Below are positions 44,949 to 53,714 of a stretch of 64,000 nucleotides of DNA, piece by piece. The notes beneath the pieces were generated by a model. The model was given only the letters and a program-made list of their open reading frames with translations, did not search any database and was not told the DNA's origin. The first letter of the stretch is position 1. Every line of letters starts with the position of its first letter. The stretch spans positions 1,217,501 through 1,281,500 of the forward strand of contig NZ_CP046400.1 of the NCBI RefSeq assembly GCF_009762795.1. Direction: 5' to 3'. Both the position numbers and the translations under genes were made by a program. The DNA comes from Pseudodesulfovibrio cashew. GTDB taxonomy: Bacteria; Desulfobacterota; Desulfovibrionia; Desulfovibrionales; Desulfovibrionaceae.

Positions 44949-46171
44949 TATTCTTCACCCCCGTCGATTTCCAGGTTTGTTTCCGCCTTGTGCAGGGTGT
45001 GCAGGAATCTGTTTTTGGAAACCACTCCCCTGTAGACGTTGTTTTCGTCCACCACCGGCACGGGCCAGGTGGCCGAGGCGACCAAGGGCAGGATGTCCTG
45101 CATGGAATCGTCTGCCTTCACCGGCGAGACCTCGGGCAGGAAGGCCTGGCTCAGCGGCTTGTCGGGCACGTTGGCTTCCAGACCGTTGCGGATGCCCTCG
45201 GAGGACACGATGCCGAGGAAGTGGCGTCTGGTGTCGAGCACGTATCCGTGCTCCCGCTCGCTGCCGCTCAGGATTTCATGAGCGGTGCGGAGGCTGCCCT
45301 CCTTGGACAGGACGATGGTCGGGTGAGTGTCGCGGGCGATGTCTCCTGCGGAGATGACGCCCGTGGGGTCCACGCCGCGGAAAAATGCGCGAACATAGTC
45401 GTTGGCCGGATTCTGGAGGATTTCGTCCGGGGTGCCCACCTGGACGACCTTGCCGCCTTCCATGATGGCGATGCGGTCGCCTATGCGCAGGGCTTCATCC
45501 AGATCGTGGGAGATGAAGACGATGGTTCGCTGGTGCTCCTCCTGGAGCTTGAGCAGTTCATCCTGCATTTCCGTCCGGATGAGCGGGTCCAGCGCGGAGA
45601 ACGCTTCGTCCATGAGCAGGATTTCCGGGTCCACGGCCAGTCCTCTGGCCAGGCCCACGCGTTGCCGCATGCCGCCGGAGAGCTGGGACGGATACTGGTC
45701 CTCCCATCCCGCCAGGCCGACCTGGGCCAGGGCTTCCCTCGCCCGTTCATAGCGTGTGGTCTTGTCTATGCCTGCCAATTCCAGGCCGAAGGCCGCGTTG
45801 TTGAGTACTGTCTGGTGCGGCATGAGGGCGAAGGACTGAAAGACCATGCTCATGTTGTGCAGTCGGAATTTGACCAGTTCCTGCGGCGACATGGCGGTGA
45901 CGTCCTCGCCGTTGACCAGGACTTTGCCAGCCGTGGGTTCGATGAGTCGGTTGAGCATGCGGACCATGGTCGACTTTCCGGAACCGGAGAGGCCCATGAT
46001 AACGAAAATTTCACCGGACTCGATAGAAAAGGAGGCGTTGTCAACGCCGACAGTCATGCCCGTTTTCTCGAGCACTTCGGACTTGTCGAGTCCTTTCCGG
46101 AGCATGGACAGGCCCAATTTCGGCTTGGGGCCGAAAATTTTATAGAGGTTTTCTACGCGAATTTTTTCCAT
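44948..46171 (-). CDS. proV: glycine betaine/proline ABC transporter ATPase
   Basis: A 407-residue ATPase with Walker A GLSGSGKST at residues 60-68, the signature LSGGMRQRVGLARGL near 170, Walker B ILLMDEAFSALD and two C-terminal CBS domains (about 285-400) as in osmoregulated ProV/OpuAA. The CBS pair is known to sense ionic strength in this family. It is the first gene of proV-proW-proX-proX on the minus strand. A hairpin ATTCACGG/CCGTGAAT (46300-46321) lies in its leader. Confidence 0.93.
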   Translation of the reverse strand: MEKIRVENLYKIFGPKPKLGLSMLRKGLDKSEVLEKTGMTVGVDNASFSIESGEIFVIMGLSGSGKSTMVRMLNRLIEPTAGKVLVNGEDVTAMSPQELVKFRLHNMSMVFQSFALMPHQTVLNNAAFGLELAGIDKTTRYERAREALAQVGLAGWEDQYPSQLSGGMRQRVGLARGLAVDPEILLMDEAFSALDPLIRTEMQDELLKLQEEHQRTIVFISHDLDEALRIGDRIAIMEGGKVVQVGTPDEILQNPANDYVRAFFRGVDPTGVISAGDIARDTHPTIVLSKEGSLRTAHEILSGSEREHGYVLDTRRHFLGIVSSEGIRNGLEANVPDKPLSQAFLPEVSPVKADDSMQDILPLVASATWPVPVVDENNVYRGVVSKNRFLHTLHKAETNLEIDGGEE

Positions 46172-46826
46172 TGTTTCTCCAATAGGTGCGATAAAAGGCC
46201 GTTAGCCGCCGGGCGGCAACGGTGCATCGGTTGCTAAGAGGGGGGGAGATGGAAAAAGCTAACTGGGGGGGACCCGCTTTCGCAGGCCGCAAGGGATGGA
46301 TTCACGGGGTTCGCCGTGAATGGGTGAGATTTTGAAGTCTATAGTATAGTCAGATGGTAGAGACATATTTTGATGCAATATTCCTGTACAACGTAAAAAA
46401 CCATTGTTGCATGACACAATAAAGGCAAAGGCCAAATTGTTATTGATTTATCATGCTCGAATCACGAGGCGTTACAGTGAATATAGAAGCTAATTCATGA
46501 ATTTCATACTGTATAAATTAAGAGAAATCTGCGCTGGGAATTGAAAAGTACCTCGGAGTTTTTTATCGTAGGTAAAATGAAACAGCTTGTCAAATCTCAA
46601 TCTGATGACAAAAAAACAACGAACTCGTCTAGGCTTGCACAGGGATGCATTTCGAATGGAGAAGGCTGGCTTTTGAGGCTGTGCGGAAGGCTGCTTCCGG
46701 GCGCGGAAGAGGTGGGGCTCGGCGGATGGAAATCCCTTGGAAAATATGTCTTTACCGGCTGGCGGCGCTGCCATATAGTGTTTAGGTAGCAAAAAACGTG
46801 TCCCCTTCATGAGAGACGGAATTCCA
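46172..46826. other. AT-rich intergenic region between divergent proV and GGDEF genes
   Basis: No gene is supported in this 655-bp stretch. It contains the proV leader with a small hairpin (46300-46321) and a TATACT hexamer on the minus strand in the 46335-46345 area that might be part of the proV promoter. An 18-base imperfect palindrome ATTGT...ACAAT lies near 46405. Open frames here have no ribosome binding site and no family resemblance. Promoters for both flanking genes must lie here. Confidence 0.4.
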
Positions 46827-47876
46827 ATGAATGATTGTAACAATAATGGCGCTGTACATATGAACGAGGTTCTTCGAAAATTCGGTATTGAACACGATCC
46901 GGATTGGGTCGCCGTGGTTTTATTTGTTCGCAACCTGCTGACCAAGCTTTCCATCTACTCCTATGAGAAGAAAGCCGAGATCCAGCGCGAAGTGACCAAG
47001 GAGCTGGCCAAGCGCGACTTTTCACCGGAGCATTTTGACCAAGTTGTCGCCATGCTCGACATGTATATCATGCAGAACATAGGCACTGTTGAGCTGGAGG
47101 ATGCGCTGGCGCAGGAAAAGCGTTCGGCCGTCCAGTTGCTCAATGAAATGGATGAGATCATCAATTCCATGCATGGCACCACGGAACGCCAGCAGCGAAG
47201 GCTTGACGCTTTCAAGGAGCATACCGTGGGGGTCATCCAGTCCAACTCGGACAAGTCGGTGATCGTGGCCAAGGTGCGGGAGATGTTCACCGAGCTGATC
47301 GTGGAGTTCAAGGAAGAGGCCCGGGAGCTTCAGGCCAAGGCTGAAATGCTGGAACGCACGGCCAATTTCGATCCGCTGCTCACCGAATTGCACAACCGGC
47401 GCGCCCTGGACGCCTTTCTCAACCAGGCCGTACGGGAGCAGGCCGAGGGAGAGGGGACGCTGTCCATGATGATGATCGACGTGGACTTCTTCAAGCGGGT
47501 CAACGACACCCATGGGCACCAGGCCGGCGACGACCTGCTGCGCGCCCTGGCCAGAATCCTGACAGCACACGCCACCCTGTATCAGGGGTTCACGGCCCGC
47601 TATGGCGGCGAGGAGCTGGCCCTGGTGGTCAAAAACATGGATCAGACCATCGCCGCCATCAAGGCCGAGGCCATCCGGGCCGGGGTGGAGAGTTACGATT
47701 TTCGCATCCGCACCGACGGCAAGTTGTCCAGCCGGGTCGACTTCACAGTTTCCATCGGCGTCGCGCAGTGGCGCGAGGGATGGGATGCTGGGAAGCTCGT
47801 CAGCGCCGCAGATGCCGCGCTGTACGAGGCCAAGAACTCCGGCCGGAACAAGGTCTGCGAATACACGGGGAGCTAG
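46827..47876 (+). CDS. GGDEF diguanylate cyclase
   Basis: A 349-residue protein whose N-terminal half (about 1-180) is helical and charged, ending in a coiled coil (FKEEARELQAKAEMLERTANFDPLLTEL as a linker region). A C-terminal GGDEF domain follows (about 185-345). The active site reads RYGGEELAL, the substrate loop IDVDFFKRVNDTHGHQAGDDLL and the late SIGVAQWREG. No RxxD inhibitory site lies at the usual place just before it. It should synthesise c-di-GMP. ATG 46827 with GGA six bases upstream is preferred; 46809 and 46860 are other options. Confidence 0.85.
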   Translation: MNDCNNNGAVHMNEVLRKFGIEHDPDWVAVVLFVRNLLTKLSIYSYEKKAEIQREVTKELAKRDFSPEHFDQVVAMLDMYIMQNIGTVELEDALAQEKRSAVQLLNEMDEIINSMHGTTERQQRRLDAFKEHTVGVIQSNSDKSVIVAKVREMFTELIVEFKEEARELQAKAEMLERTANFDPLLTELHNRRALDAFLNQAVREQAEGEGTLSMMMIDVDFFKRVNDTHGHQAGDDLLRALARILTAHATLYQGFTARYGGEELALVVKNMDQTIAAIKAEAIRAGVESYDFRIRTDGKLSSRVDFTVSIGVAQWREGWDAGKLVSAADAALYEAKNSGRNKVCEYTGS

Positions 47877-47932
47877 GCGCGGCGGCGTTGCCGCCCCAAG
47901 CGGTGTGTGTTCCCTTTTTCCCATTAATTGTC

Positions 47933-49057
47933 ATGCCCGATCATTGCCGATTCGTCCTTCTTTGTTGCCTGGCGCTGGTCTGCTGGTGCCGTCCCGCTTT
48001 GGCCGCCGAAGTCGTGCTGCTGCATTCCACGGCTGAGCCCGACGCCTGGACCGAGGCCGTGGGGAGCGGACTCCGGCAGGCCCTGGACGGAGTCGCCGAG
48101 GTAGGCGAGCTGTATCCCGGCACCCCCCTGGACGATGAGGACCGTATCGCTGGCCGGTTTGATGAAATATCCCGTCGATGGGCGGACCGGCCTGTGGCTG
48201 CCGTGGTCACGGATGGCCCTACGGCCTTTGCGTTCATCCGCAAGTACCGGGAAGATCTGTTTGCCGGAGCGCCAGTCGTCTACTGCGGAACGCCCCGCCC
48301 GGAACCGGAGTACCTGCGCCAGTGCGGCGAGTGCGCCGGAGTCCCGTTGGAATATGCGGTTCGGGAGACAGTCGATCTTATCTATGCGCTACGCCCGGAA
48401 ACCTCCCTTGTAGCCGGAATCATGGATGGTTCTCCGAAAAGCGTGCGGTTGCGGCGTCGGCTCGAAGCGGCCATGGCCTTGCGGGGCAGGGAGGCGGCCC
48501 TGATCTTTCCTGGTCATGAACCGGGAGACGATAGAGGGCTGGACCCGAGCTCCCTGGCTGACGTGGCCATGGGCATGCCGGGCCTGGGCGTGGTGCTGGT
48601 GTTGTCCGTTCAACAGGATAATGCGGGAAATCCGCTATCGGTGTCGCAGGCAGTGAAAATTCTAACAGAAAAGAGTGTGGCGCCGGTCTATGTCCTGTCG
48701 CGGGACCTCGTCGGCGCGGGAGCCTTGGGCGGGGTGGTCGTTCGGGGCGAGGACCAGGGGCGGGCCGCCGGGAACCTGGTACGCAGGGCTCTGGTCGGGG
48801 AGCGGCTGGGCGAGATGCTGGCCGAGGCCCCCTCTGCCGTGGCGGTGGCGGACCTGTCGGTCATGGCCCGGTTGGGCATGTCGGCGGATGCGCTGCCATC
48901 CGGGGCGGAGCGACTCAACGCGCTGCCGACGACAAAAGAGCCCGAGGGACTCTCTCCTGCCGGAGCGGGCGTCGCGTTTCTGGCGGCGGTTGTCCTTGTC
49001 CTGGCCTATGTCCTGCTCAGACGGTCAGCAAACGGTAGAGGTGGCCGGCTTCGATGA
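47933..49057 (+). CDS. membrane-anchored ABC-type substrate-binding-like sensor domain protein
   Basis: A 374-residue protein with an N-terminal signal sequence (cut after RPALA near residue 24), a bilobed domain resembling the ABC_sub_bind family (VVTDGPTAFAFIRKYREDLFAGAPVVYCG; PVYVLSRDLVGAGALGG) and a single helix at about 345-362. A basic tail ends the protein. In other proteins this domain precedes a histidine kinase, GGDEF or chemoreceptor domain; none follows here. ATG 47933 fits the signal peptide; the ribosome binding site is not clear. It lies 56 bp after the GGDEF gene and may feed that enzyme. Its 3' end overlaps a convergent small ORF. Confidence 0.7.
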   Translation: MPDHCRFVLLCCLALVCWCRPALAAEVVLLHSTAEPDAWTEAVGSGLRQALDGVAEVGELYPGTPLDDEDRIAGRFDEISRRWADRPVAAVVTDGPTAFAFIRKYREDLFAGAPVVYCGTPRPEPEYLRQCGECAGVPLEYAVRETVDLIYALRPETSLVAGIMDGSPKSVRLRRRLEAAMALRGREAALIFPGHEPGDDRGLDPSSLADVAMGMPGLGVVLVLSVQQDNAGNPLSVSQAVKILTEKSVAPVYVLSRDLVGAGALGGVVVRGEDQGRAAGNLVRRALVGERLGEMLAEAPSAVAVADLSVMARLGMSADALPSGAERLNALPTTKEPEGLSPAGAGVAFLAAVVLVLAYVLLRRSANGRGGRLR

Positions 49058-49187
49058 CGGCCATGAGCCCGATCATTATTCCCGCCACATAGATCATGCG
49101 CCTGGTTTCGCGCCGTACCTTCAGGCGGATGGCCTCCAGCCGGCTGGCCATGCGGTCCTCGCTGTTTTTAACCCGTATCCAGATCAT
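49017..49187 (-). CDS. small membrane protein (56 aa)
   Basis: A 56-residue open frame with a basic N-terminal half (residues 1-30) and one hydrophobic helix near the C-terminus (MIYVAGIMIGLMAVIEAG). ATG 49187 has GGAG eight bases upstream. Its 3' end overlaps the convergent binding-protein gene by 41 bases. No family is recognised. It may be membrane-associated with a cytoplasmic basic N-terminus. Confidence 0.45.
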   Translation of the reverse strand: MIWIRVKNSEDRMASRLEAIRLKVRRETRRMIYVAGIMIGLMAVIEAGHLYRLLTV

Positions 49188-49326
49188 GCCTTGAACTCCA
49201 TGCTTGGTTGTCTGACGCACCGAATGCGTTGTCGACCATACCCGACGGCGGGCTGGAATCGAGCGCGCAGGTGACGTCCGTGCGACGGTCGCATGGAATT
49301 GTTGTGTGGTTTTCGTGACGCGGCTT

Positions 49327-49551
49327 CTACCGGAGCATGGCCACGAGGGCGGCCACGCCCCAGAGCAGGGCGCAGCATGCCGAAGTGGTCGGGATCATCC
49401 ACCATTTGAGGTGGACCCGCCTGCCTCGCAAGGTGAAGGCGGCGCAGCAGGAGAAGAGGCTGAGTACCATCTGGGCGAGCAGGCCGGATACGGCCAAGGC
49501 CGGAAGGGCGAAGAGCCAAAAGACGGGGTCTGAAATCCAGGAAACGGTCAC
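49327..49551 (-). CDS. small two-helix membrane protein (74 aa)
   Basis: A 74-residue hydrophobic protein with two helices (residues of about 9-37 and 49-72) separated by a basic loop (LRGRRVHLKW). It starts with GTG 16 bp after the DisA_N-like gene on the same strand and has no clear ribosome binding site, so coupled translation is possible. The family is not recognised. Adjacency suggests it could localise or partner the DisA_N-like protein. Confidence 0.5.
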   Translation of the reverse strand: MTVSWISDPVFWLFALPALAVSGLLAQMVLSLFSCCAAFTLRGRRVHLKWWMIPTTSACCALLWGVAALVAMLR

Positions 49552-49567
49552 GGCGAAGCTGAGGGGA

Positions 49568-50992
49568 TCAGGCCATGATCCATTCGGCCAGGAGAGGAGG
49601 CCGTTTCAGCCTGCCGATGTGTTGGAAATGACAGGCCGCAGTCAACTCCACGCCATTCTTGATGATGGAGACCGGTCTGTCCGCAGAGACCACCACCACG
49701 ACGATGTCCTCATGTTCCGCCGTAAAGCGCAGGGCGGAGTTGAAGCGCGCGCCGCGCGCCCGGTTTTCACCCGGCACGCACCGTCCGTCCATGAGGCAGC
49801 CGAAGCCGTGCAGCTTGAGGTCGCGGCCCACGTGCAGCGCGCCATCGAGCTTGGCCAGGGAGCAGGCGAGCTTGAGCTGGCTGGACTCCTGAAGGTCCAG
49901 CGGCTTCTCGAAGTGCTGACCTGACATGGTCAGGCGGTCGTGGCTGGTGTCGATGACCAGGGTGCAGCCGTGCTTGCGGTCGCGCACGCGGTTGACCATC
50001 AGCGAGACGATCTGCATGAGCGTGTGCTGGTCCGCCATGCTCATGTCGGTTTCCAGGAGCTGCTCCTCCAGTTGGACCAGGTTGGCCCGCAGGTTGGAGG
50101 AGTGGAACCGGCCCTCGTAAAAGGTGCAGATGAGCGCGTCCCGGAGCCAGAGAAAGCCGTGGCGTCCGCTGAACTGGGCGGCCAGGTAGGAGCCGGGCAT
50201 GGGCCCGATGGCTACACCGAGGATGCGTTGCCCGTCAGAGACCAGCACTCGTCCGGATTCCTCCACGGCCTGCAACAGCTTGCGGACGTGCTTGGTGTCC
50301 TGGATGCGCGGCTGCTCGGTCTCGGGGAAGCGGCAGACGAAACGCACCGTATCCAGTTGGCTTGGCTCGACTACGACCACGCGGCCGCGCGGCCACTCGC
50401 CCTCCTCCTGGGTCTCGGAGACCCCGAGGACAGCGTCCAGGAAGGGGTAGATGCGGATTCGGGTATCCAGCCAACCCTGGCGGGAGCGTTCGTCCACGAT
50501 GAAGTCGCGCACGGCATGGGTACCACAGTGCTGGAGCACGAACCCGGCGGTGTCCAGGTTCTGCACGTCACACGTGGCGAAATTCTGGGAGAGGAGTCCT
50601 GCGGCGTATTCCAGCCAGCGTTTGGTGGGCCCCACGGAGCACATGTCCGGGTGCTCGTCGGTGAACCAGGCCTGATACCGCATGAACCTGGAGTGGGCTT
50701 CCAGGGAGATGATGCCCGCCATGTCCAGGCCATCGCCTGCGTTTTCAATGACGTGGATTTCGTTGTGGTTGATGTCCTTGCCGCGCCACTTGTTGGAATA
50801 GAGGTAGAAGTCGCGCAGTTTGGGCTGGTGGCCCTCCAGGAGACCGAGCGGGTCGCAGATGCGCGGCGGGGAACCCGCTTCCACGGCGTAGATAAGCGCC
50901 ACCCGGCTGGGTTGAGAAAAGTGGGTGAGACCATCCCGGAGGCCGTCCAGGATGTGCGAAATACAAATATTCTCAAAGGATGACGAACTCAT
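49568..50992 (-). CDS. DisA_N (DAC)-domain protein with degenerate active site
   Basis: A 474-residue protein with no membrane segment. The C-terminal part (about 370-460) resembles the diadenylate cyclase (DAC/DisA_N) fold. It has the DGA motif at residues 383-385, and RGARFNSALRFTAEHEDIVVVVV aligns with the GTRHRAA...VIVVSEE block of active enzymes. The RHR triad reads R416-F417-N418, so cyclase activity is doubtful and nucleotide sensing is more likely. The N-terminal 350 residues are of no recognised family. ATG 50992 follows AGGGAG. A small membrane protein gene follows on the same strand. Confidence 0.65.
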   Translation of the reverse strand: MSSSSFENICISHILDGLRDGLTHFSQPSRVALIYAVEAGSPPRICDPLGLLEGHQPKLRDFYLYSNKWRGKDINHNEIHVIENAGDGLDMAGIISLEAHSRFMRYQAWFTDEHPDMCSVGPTKRWLEYAAGLLSQNFATCDVQNLDTAGFVLQHCGTHAVRDFIVDERSRQGWLDTRIRIYPFLDAVLGVSETQEEGEWPRGRVVVVEPSQLDTVRFVCRFPETEQPRIQDTKHVRKLLQAVEESGRVLVSDGQRILGVAIGPMPGSYLAAQFSGRHGFLWLRDALICTFYEGRFHSSNLRANLVQLEEQLLETDMSMADQHTLMQIVSLMVNRVRDRKHGCTLVIDTSHDRLTMSGQHFEKPLDLQESSQLKLACSLAKLDGALHVGRDLKLHGFGCLMDGRCVPGENRARGARFNSALRFTAEHEDIVVVVVSADRPVSIIKNGVELTAACHFQHIGRLKRPPLLAEWIMA

Positions 50993-51170
50993 GCTCACTC
51001 CCTGGCTGACCATGGGCCGCAAGCGGCCCCGATGTATGGATGTACCCTTAAAGAGGGAATAAAGTCCAGTCGAGAGCCCTCCGGCACTGCCTGCGTTCGG
51101 TGGAAGTGGAGCTTTGTGCAGGAATCGGAAGTTGTTTGCACGCCGGGCTCACCGCGCGTATGGGAAGTTG

Positions 51171-51893
51171 ATGAACTTTGTTGGAGTGGATGGATGCCGA
51201 GGCGGGTGGCTGTCATGTCGTGTTGAGGGCCGGGAGGCGGTGTTTGCCGTGCGCCCGGATTTCGAAGCGGTGTGGCGGGAACACGGCGACGCCCGGTTGC
51301 TTCTCGTGGACATCCCCATCGGCCTGCCGGGCAGGCTGCATGCCGCGCGCAAGGCCGATGCCGAGGCGCGGCGAGTTTTGGGAAAAAGGCATTCCTGCGT
51401 GTTCTCTCCCGGGGTGCGCGAACTCGCTGGATGCGTTACATACAGCGAGGCTTGCAAGGCTAACCGGAAGCTTACCGGTAAGAAGATAAGCAAGCAATAT
51501 TGGAATATTAAAAATAAGGTTGAGAGCGTCGATTCCTTTTTGTGCGCCACCCCGAGCGCGTTACGGATTGTCCGGGAGGCTCACCCCGAGGTCCTGTTTT
51601 CTCTTGCAGGAGGCGGTGTTTCCCTGCCCAACAAGCGGACACGGGACGGACAGGAGGCACGGTTGGCCATCCTGCAAAAATTCATAATGAATATTGAAGG
51701 GATAGTGAAAGAATTTCTGCAAAAGTCTCCGAGGAGTACGTTTGGCACGGACGATGCCCTCGATGCGGCCATCCTCGCGGTGGCTGCGCAGGAGAGTAGG
51801 GGAAAGCTGCGCTCTCTGCCGGATCCGCCCGAACAGGACGACCTCGGCCTGCCCATGGCCATCTGGTATCACGATTTTTCTTCAGCCCCATGA
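51171..51893 (+). CDS. DUF429-family protein
   Basis: A 240-residue protein of the DUF429 family, with an RNase H-like fold predicted for the family. Visible family features are FVGVDGCRGGWL at the N-terminus, LLVDIPIGLPG near residue 65, the CVFSPGVREL stretch and HPEVLFSLAGGG. A late DDALDAAILAVAA supplies acidic residues. GGGAAG precedes ATG 51171. It overlaps no neighbour but lies 10 bp before the ChaN-like lipoprotein gene, so co-transcription is likely. Biochemical role is unknown. Confidence 0.82.
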   Translation: MNFVGVDGCRGGWLSCRVEGREAVFAVRPDFEAVWREHGDARLLLVDIPIGLPGRLHAARKADAEARRVLGKRHSCVFSPGVRELAGCVTYSEACKANRKLTGKKISKQYWNIKNKVESVDSFLCATPSALRIVREAHPEVLFSLAGGGVSLPNKRTRDGQEARLAILQKFIMNIEGIVKEFLQKSPRSTFGTDDALDAAILAVAAQESRGKLRSLPDPPEQDDLGLPMAIWYHDFSSAP

Positions 51894-51903
51894 GGTGACC
51901 ACA

Positions 51904-53157
51904 ATGCAATGCAACTTTCGAAATCCGATCCTCGCCCCAGGGCGCGTCCTGACGCTTCTGGCCCTTGCCCTGGCCCTGGGAGCCTGCGCCAGGCACGTGG
52001 AGCACCCGCCCCTTGAGGTGACCTTCCTGCCCCAGCGCGGTGATTTTCTCTCCAACGGGGGTGATCAACTCTCCCTGGAAGAGATCACAGCAATGGCAAA
52101 GGGTAAGGACTACATCCTCATCGGCGAAGGGCACACCAACGGCTGTGACCACAATATACAGCAACGCGTTCTCGCCGCCCTGGCCGCCTCGGATGCGCCG
52201 CCGGCGGTGGGCCTTGAGATGGTGAGCGTGGACATGCAGCCCGTGCTCAACGATTTCTGCAAGGGACAGGTGGAAGTGGATGGCCTGGAGGAGGAACTGC
52301 AATGGAGCACAAGGTGGGGATACCCGTTTTCCCTGTTCCGGGGGCTGTTTGAGCTCGCTCAGCGCCACAGTCTGCCGGTGGCAGGGCTCAATGTTCCCAC
52401 CCAGGTGACGCGCAAGATCGCGCGGGAGGGCATGGACGCCCTGACCGACGAGGAGCGGGCCTTTCTTCCGTCCGAAATCGTGCCTCCTTCCAATGACCAG
52501 GTGGCGTTTCTCGATGAAGTCTTTGCTCAGCACGAGGCTCGGAATGCCGCAGACCCGGTCCAGCGGGAGCGGTTTCACCTGGTCCAGTCCATCTGGGACT
52601 CGAAGATGGCCGAGGAAGCGGTCCGGCTTCGCAAGCAATACGAGTGGCCCGTGCTGGTCATCGCCGGGGGCGGCCACGTGGAGAACGGCTGGGGCATTGC
52701 CCGGCGCATCCGCCGTTTTGATCCCGGTGCCCGCATCTTGATTATCATGCCGTGGCGTGGCGGCGAGTTCGACGGCAAGAGCGGCGACGCACTGTTCTAT
52801 TGTCCGGAAAGCTATGAATCCCGCATGGGTGCATTGCTCACGGCTACAGGCTACGGCGGGCTGCTGGTGGAGCGGGTCCAGCGGGAATCCCGTGCGGACA
52901 AGGCCGGGTTGCGGCCCGGCGACGTGCTGCTCGAGGCGGGCGGTGTGCAGTTGGACCATCTCTTTGACCTGCACATGGCAGGGTTCAAGGTGCATGAAAA
53001 GAACGCGGAATTGGTTTTCACGGTCCGGCGCGGGAGAGAGTCCTTTCCCGTGAGCGTGGGCAAGCTGGGACAGCGCAGTCCCGGTTCCGCTTCGGCCAAG
53101 CATCCGGCATCCGGCCCTGTCGATAAGAAAAATGATACTGGAAAGGAAGACAAGTAA
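51904..53157 (+). CDS. ChaN-family lipoprotein with C-terminal PDZ domain
   Basis: A 417-residue lipoprotein with lipobox LGAC near residue 28. A ChaN-like haem-binding domain (DUF399) spans about residues 50-300, marked by YILIGEGHTNGCDHN, AVGLEMVSVD and VLVIAGGGHVENGWGI. A PDZ domain (about 310-385) follows, with GYGGLLVERV and KAGLRPGDVLLEAGG. ChaN proteins sit in the outer membrane or periplasm and have been linked to haem and iron. PDZ suggests binding of a protein partner. ATG 51904 has GAGGTGA upstream. The next gene starts immediately after its stop. Confidence 0.82.
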   Translation: MQCNFRNPILAPGRVLTLLALALALGACARHVEHPPLEVTFLPQRGDFLSNGGDQLSLEEITAMAKGKDYILIGEGHTNGCDHNIQQRVLAALAASDAPPAVGLEMVSVDMQPVLNDFCKGQVEVDGLEEELQWSTRWGYPFSLFRGLFELAQRHSLPVAGLNVPTQVTRKIAREGMDALTDEERAFLPSEIVPPSNDQVAFLDEVFAQHEARNAADPVQRERFHLVQSIWDSKMAEEAVRLRKQYEWPVLVIAGGGHVENGWGIARRIRRFDPGARILIIMPWRGGEFDGKSGDALFYCPESYESRMGALLTATGYGGLLVERVQRESRADKAGLRPGDVLLEAGGVQLDHLFDLHMAGFKVHEKNAELVFTVRRGRESFPVSVGKLGQRSPGSASAKHPASGPVDKKNDTGKEDK

Positions 53158-53640
53158 ATGCGCGCGATATCAACTCTTTTGTTTGGATGGCTGCTGCTTT
53201 GCCACCCGGCCATGGCCCATAATCTGGCCTCTCTTCTGCCCAAGTCGGCGGGTGATTTGAGTCGGGTGGAGCTGGTTACGGGAGAAGCGGCGCAGGAGGC
53301 GGTGGACAAGCTCCACGGCAAGCATCTGCCCGCACAGGAGAGTGCCATGGCCCGCTATGCCCGGCCCGGGCAATCGGCGCATCCTGCAGAGGTGTGGGTC
53401 TCGCGGGTGGAATCCGAACAGGAAGCGCGCCGCCAGACCGGGCAGATGGTCCATCTCATGTTCGAGAATCCCAAGTCGCCGTTCAAGCACCCTAAGCGCG
53501 TTGATCATAACGGGATACCGGTCTATCGCTTCGAGGGCATGGGCATGGTTCATCTGATTTGGTACAAGGGTGACCATGTCTGGTGGGTCAGCGCGGCTCC
53601 CGCCGCCGAACAGGCTTTGCTGGAGACGCTCTGTCGCTGA
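53158..53640 (+). CDS. exported hypothetical protein (160 aa)
   Basis: A 160-residue protein with a cleavable signal peptide (LLLCHPAMA, cut near residue 20), predicted periplasmic. The mature part is hydrophilic with a YRFEGMGMVHLIWYKGDHVWWV segment rich in aromatics near the C-terminus. The ATG abuts the stop of the ChaN-PDZ gene (TAAATG), so the two are coupled and the products may act together. The family is not recognised. Confidence 0.7.
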   Translation: MRAISTLLFGWLLLCHPAMAHNLASLLPKSAGDLSRVELVTGEAAQEAVDKLHGKHLPAQESAMARYARPGQSAHPAEVWVSRVESEQEARRQTGQMVHLMFENPKSPFKHPKRVDHNGIPVYRFEGMGMVHLIWYKGDHVWWVSAAPAAEQALLETLCR

Positions 53641-53714
53641 GCGGAGGCCATGAGATTTGACATCGGGACGGCGGACAGCTAATGGCGGAATAAGTCAAAA
53701 AGCGAGGTGACGGC

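Noticed and set aside
46541-46789. 82-residue open frame between proV and the GGDEF gene
   Set aside because: TTG start, no ribosome binding site, mixed composition and no family resemblance.
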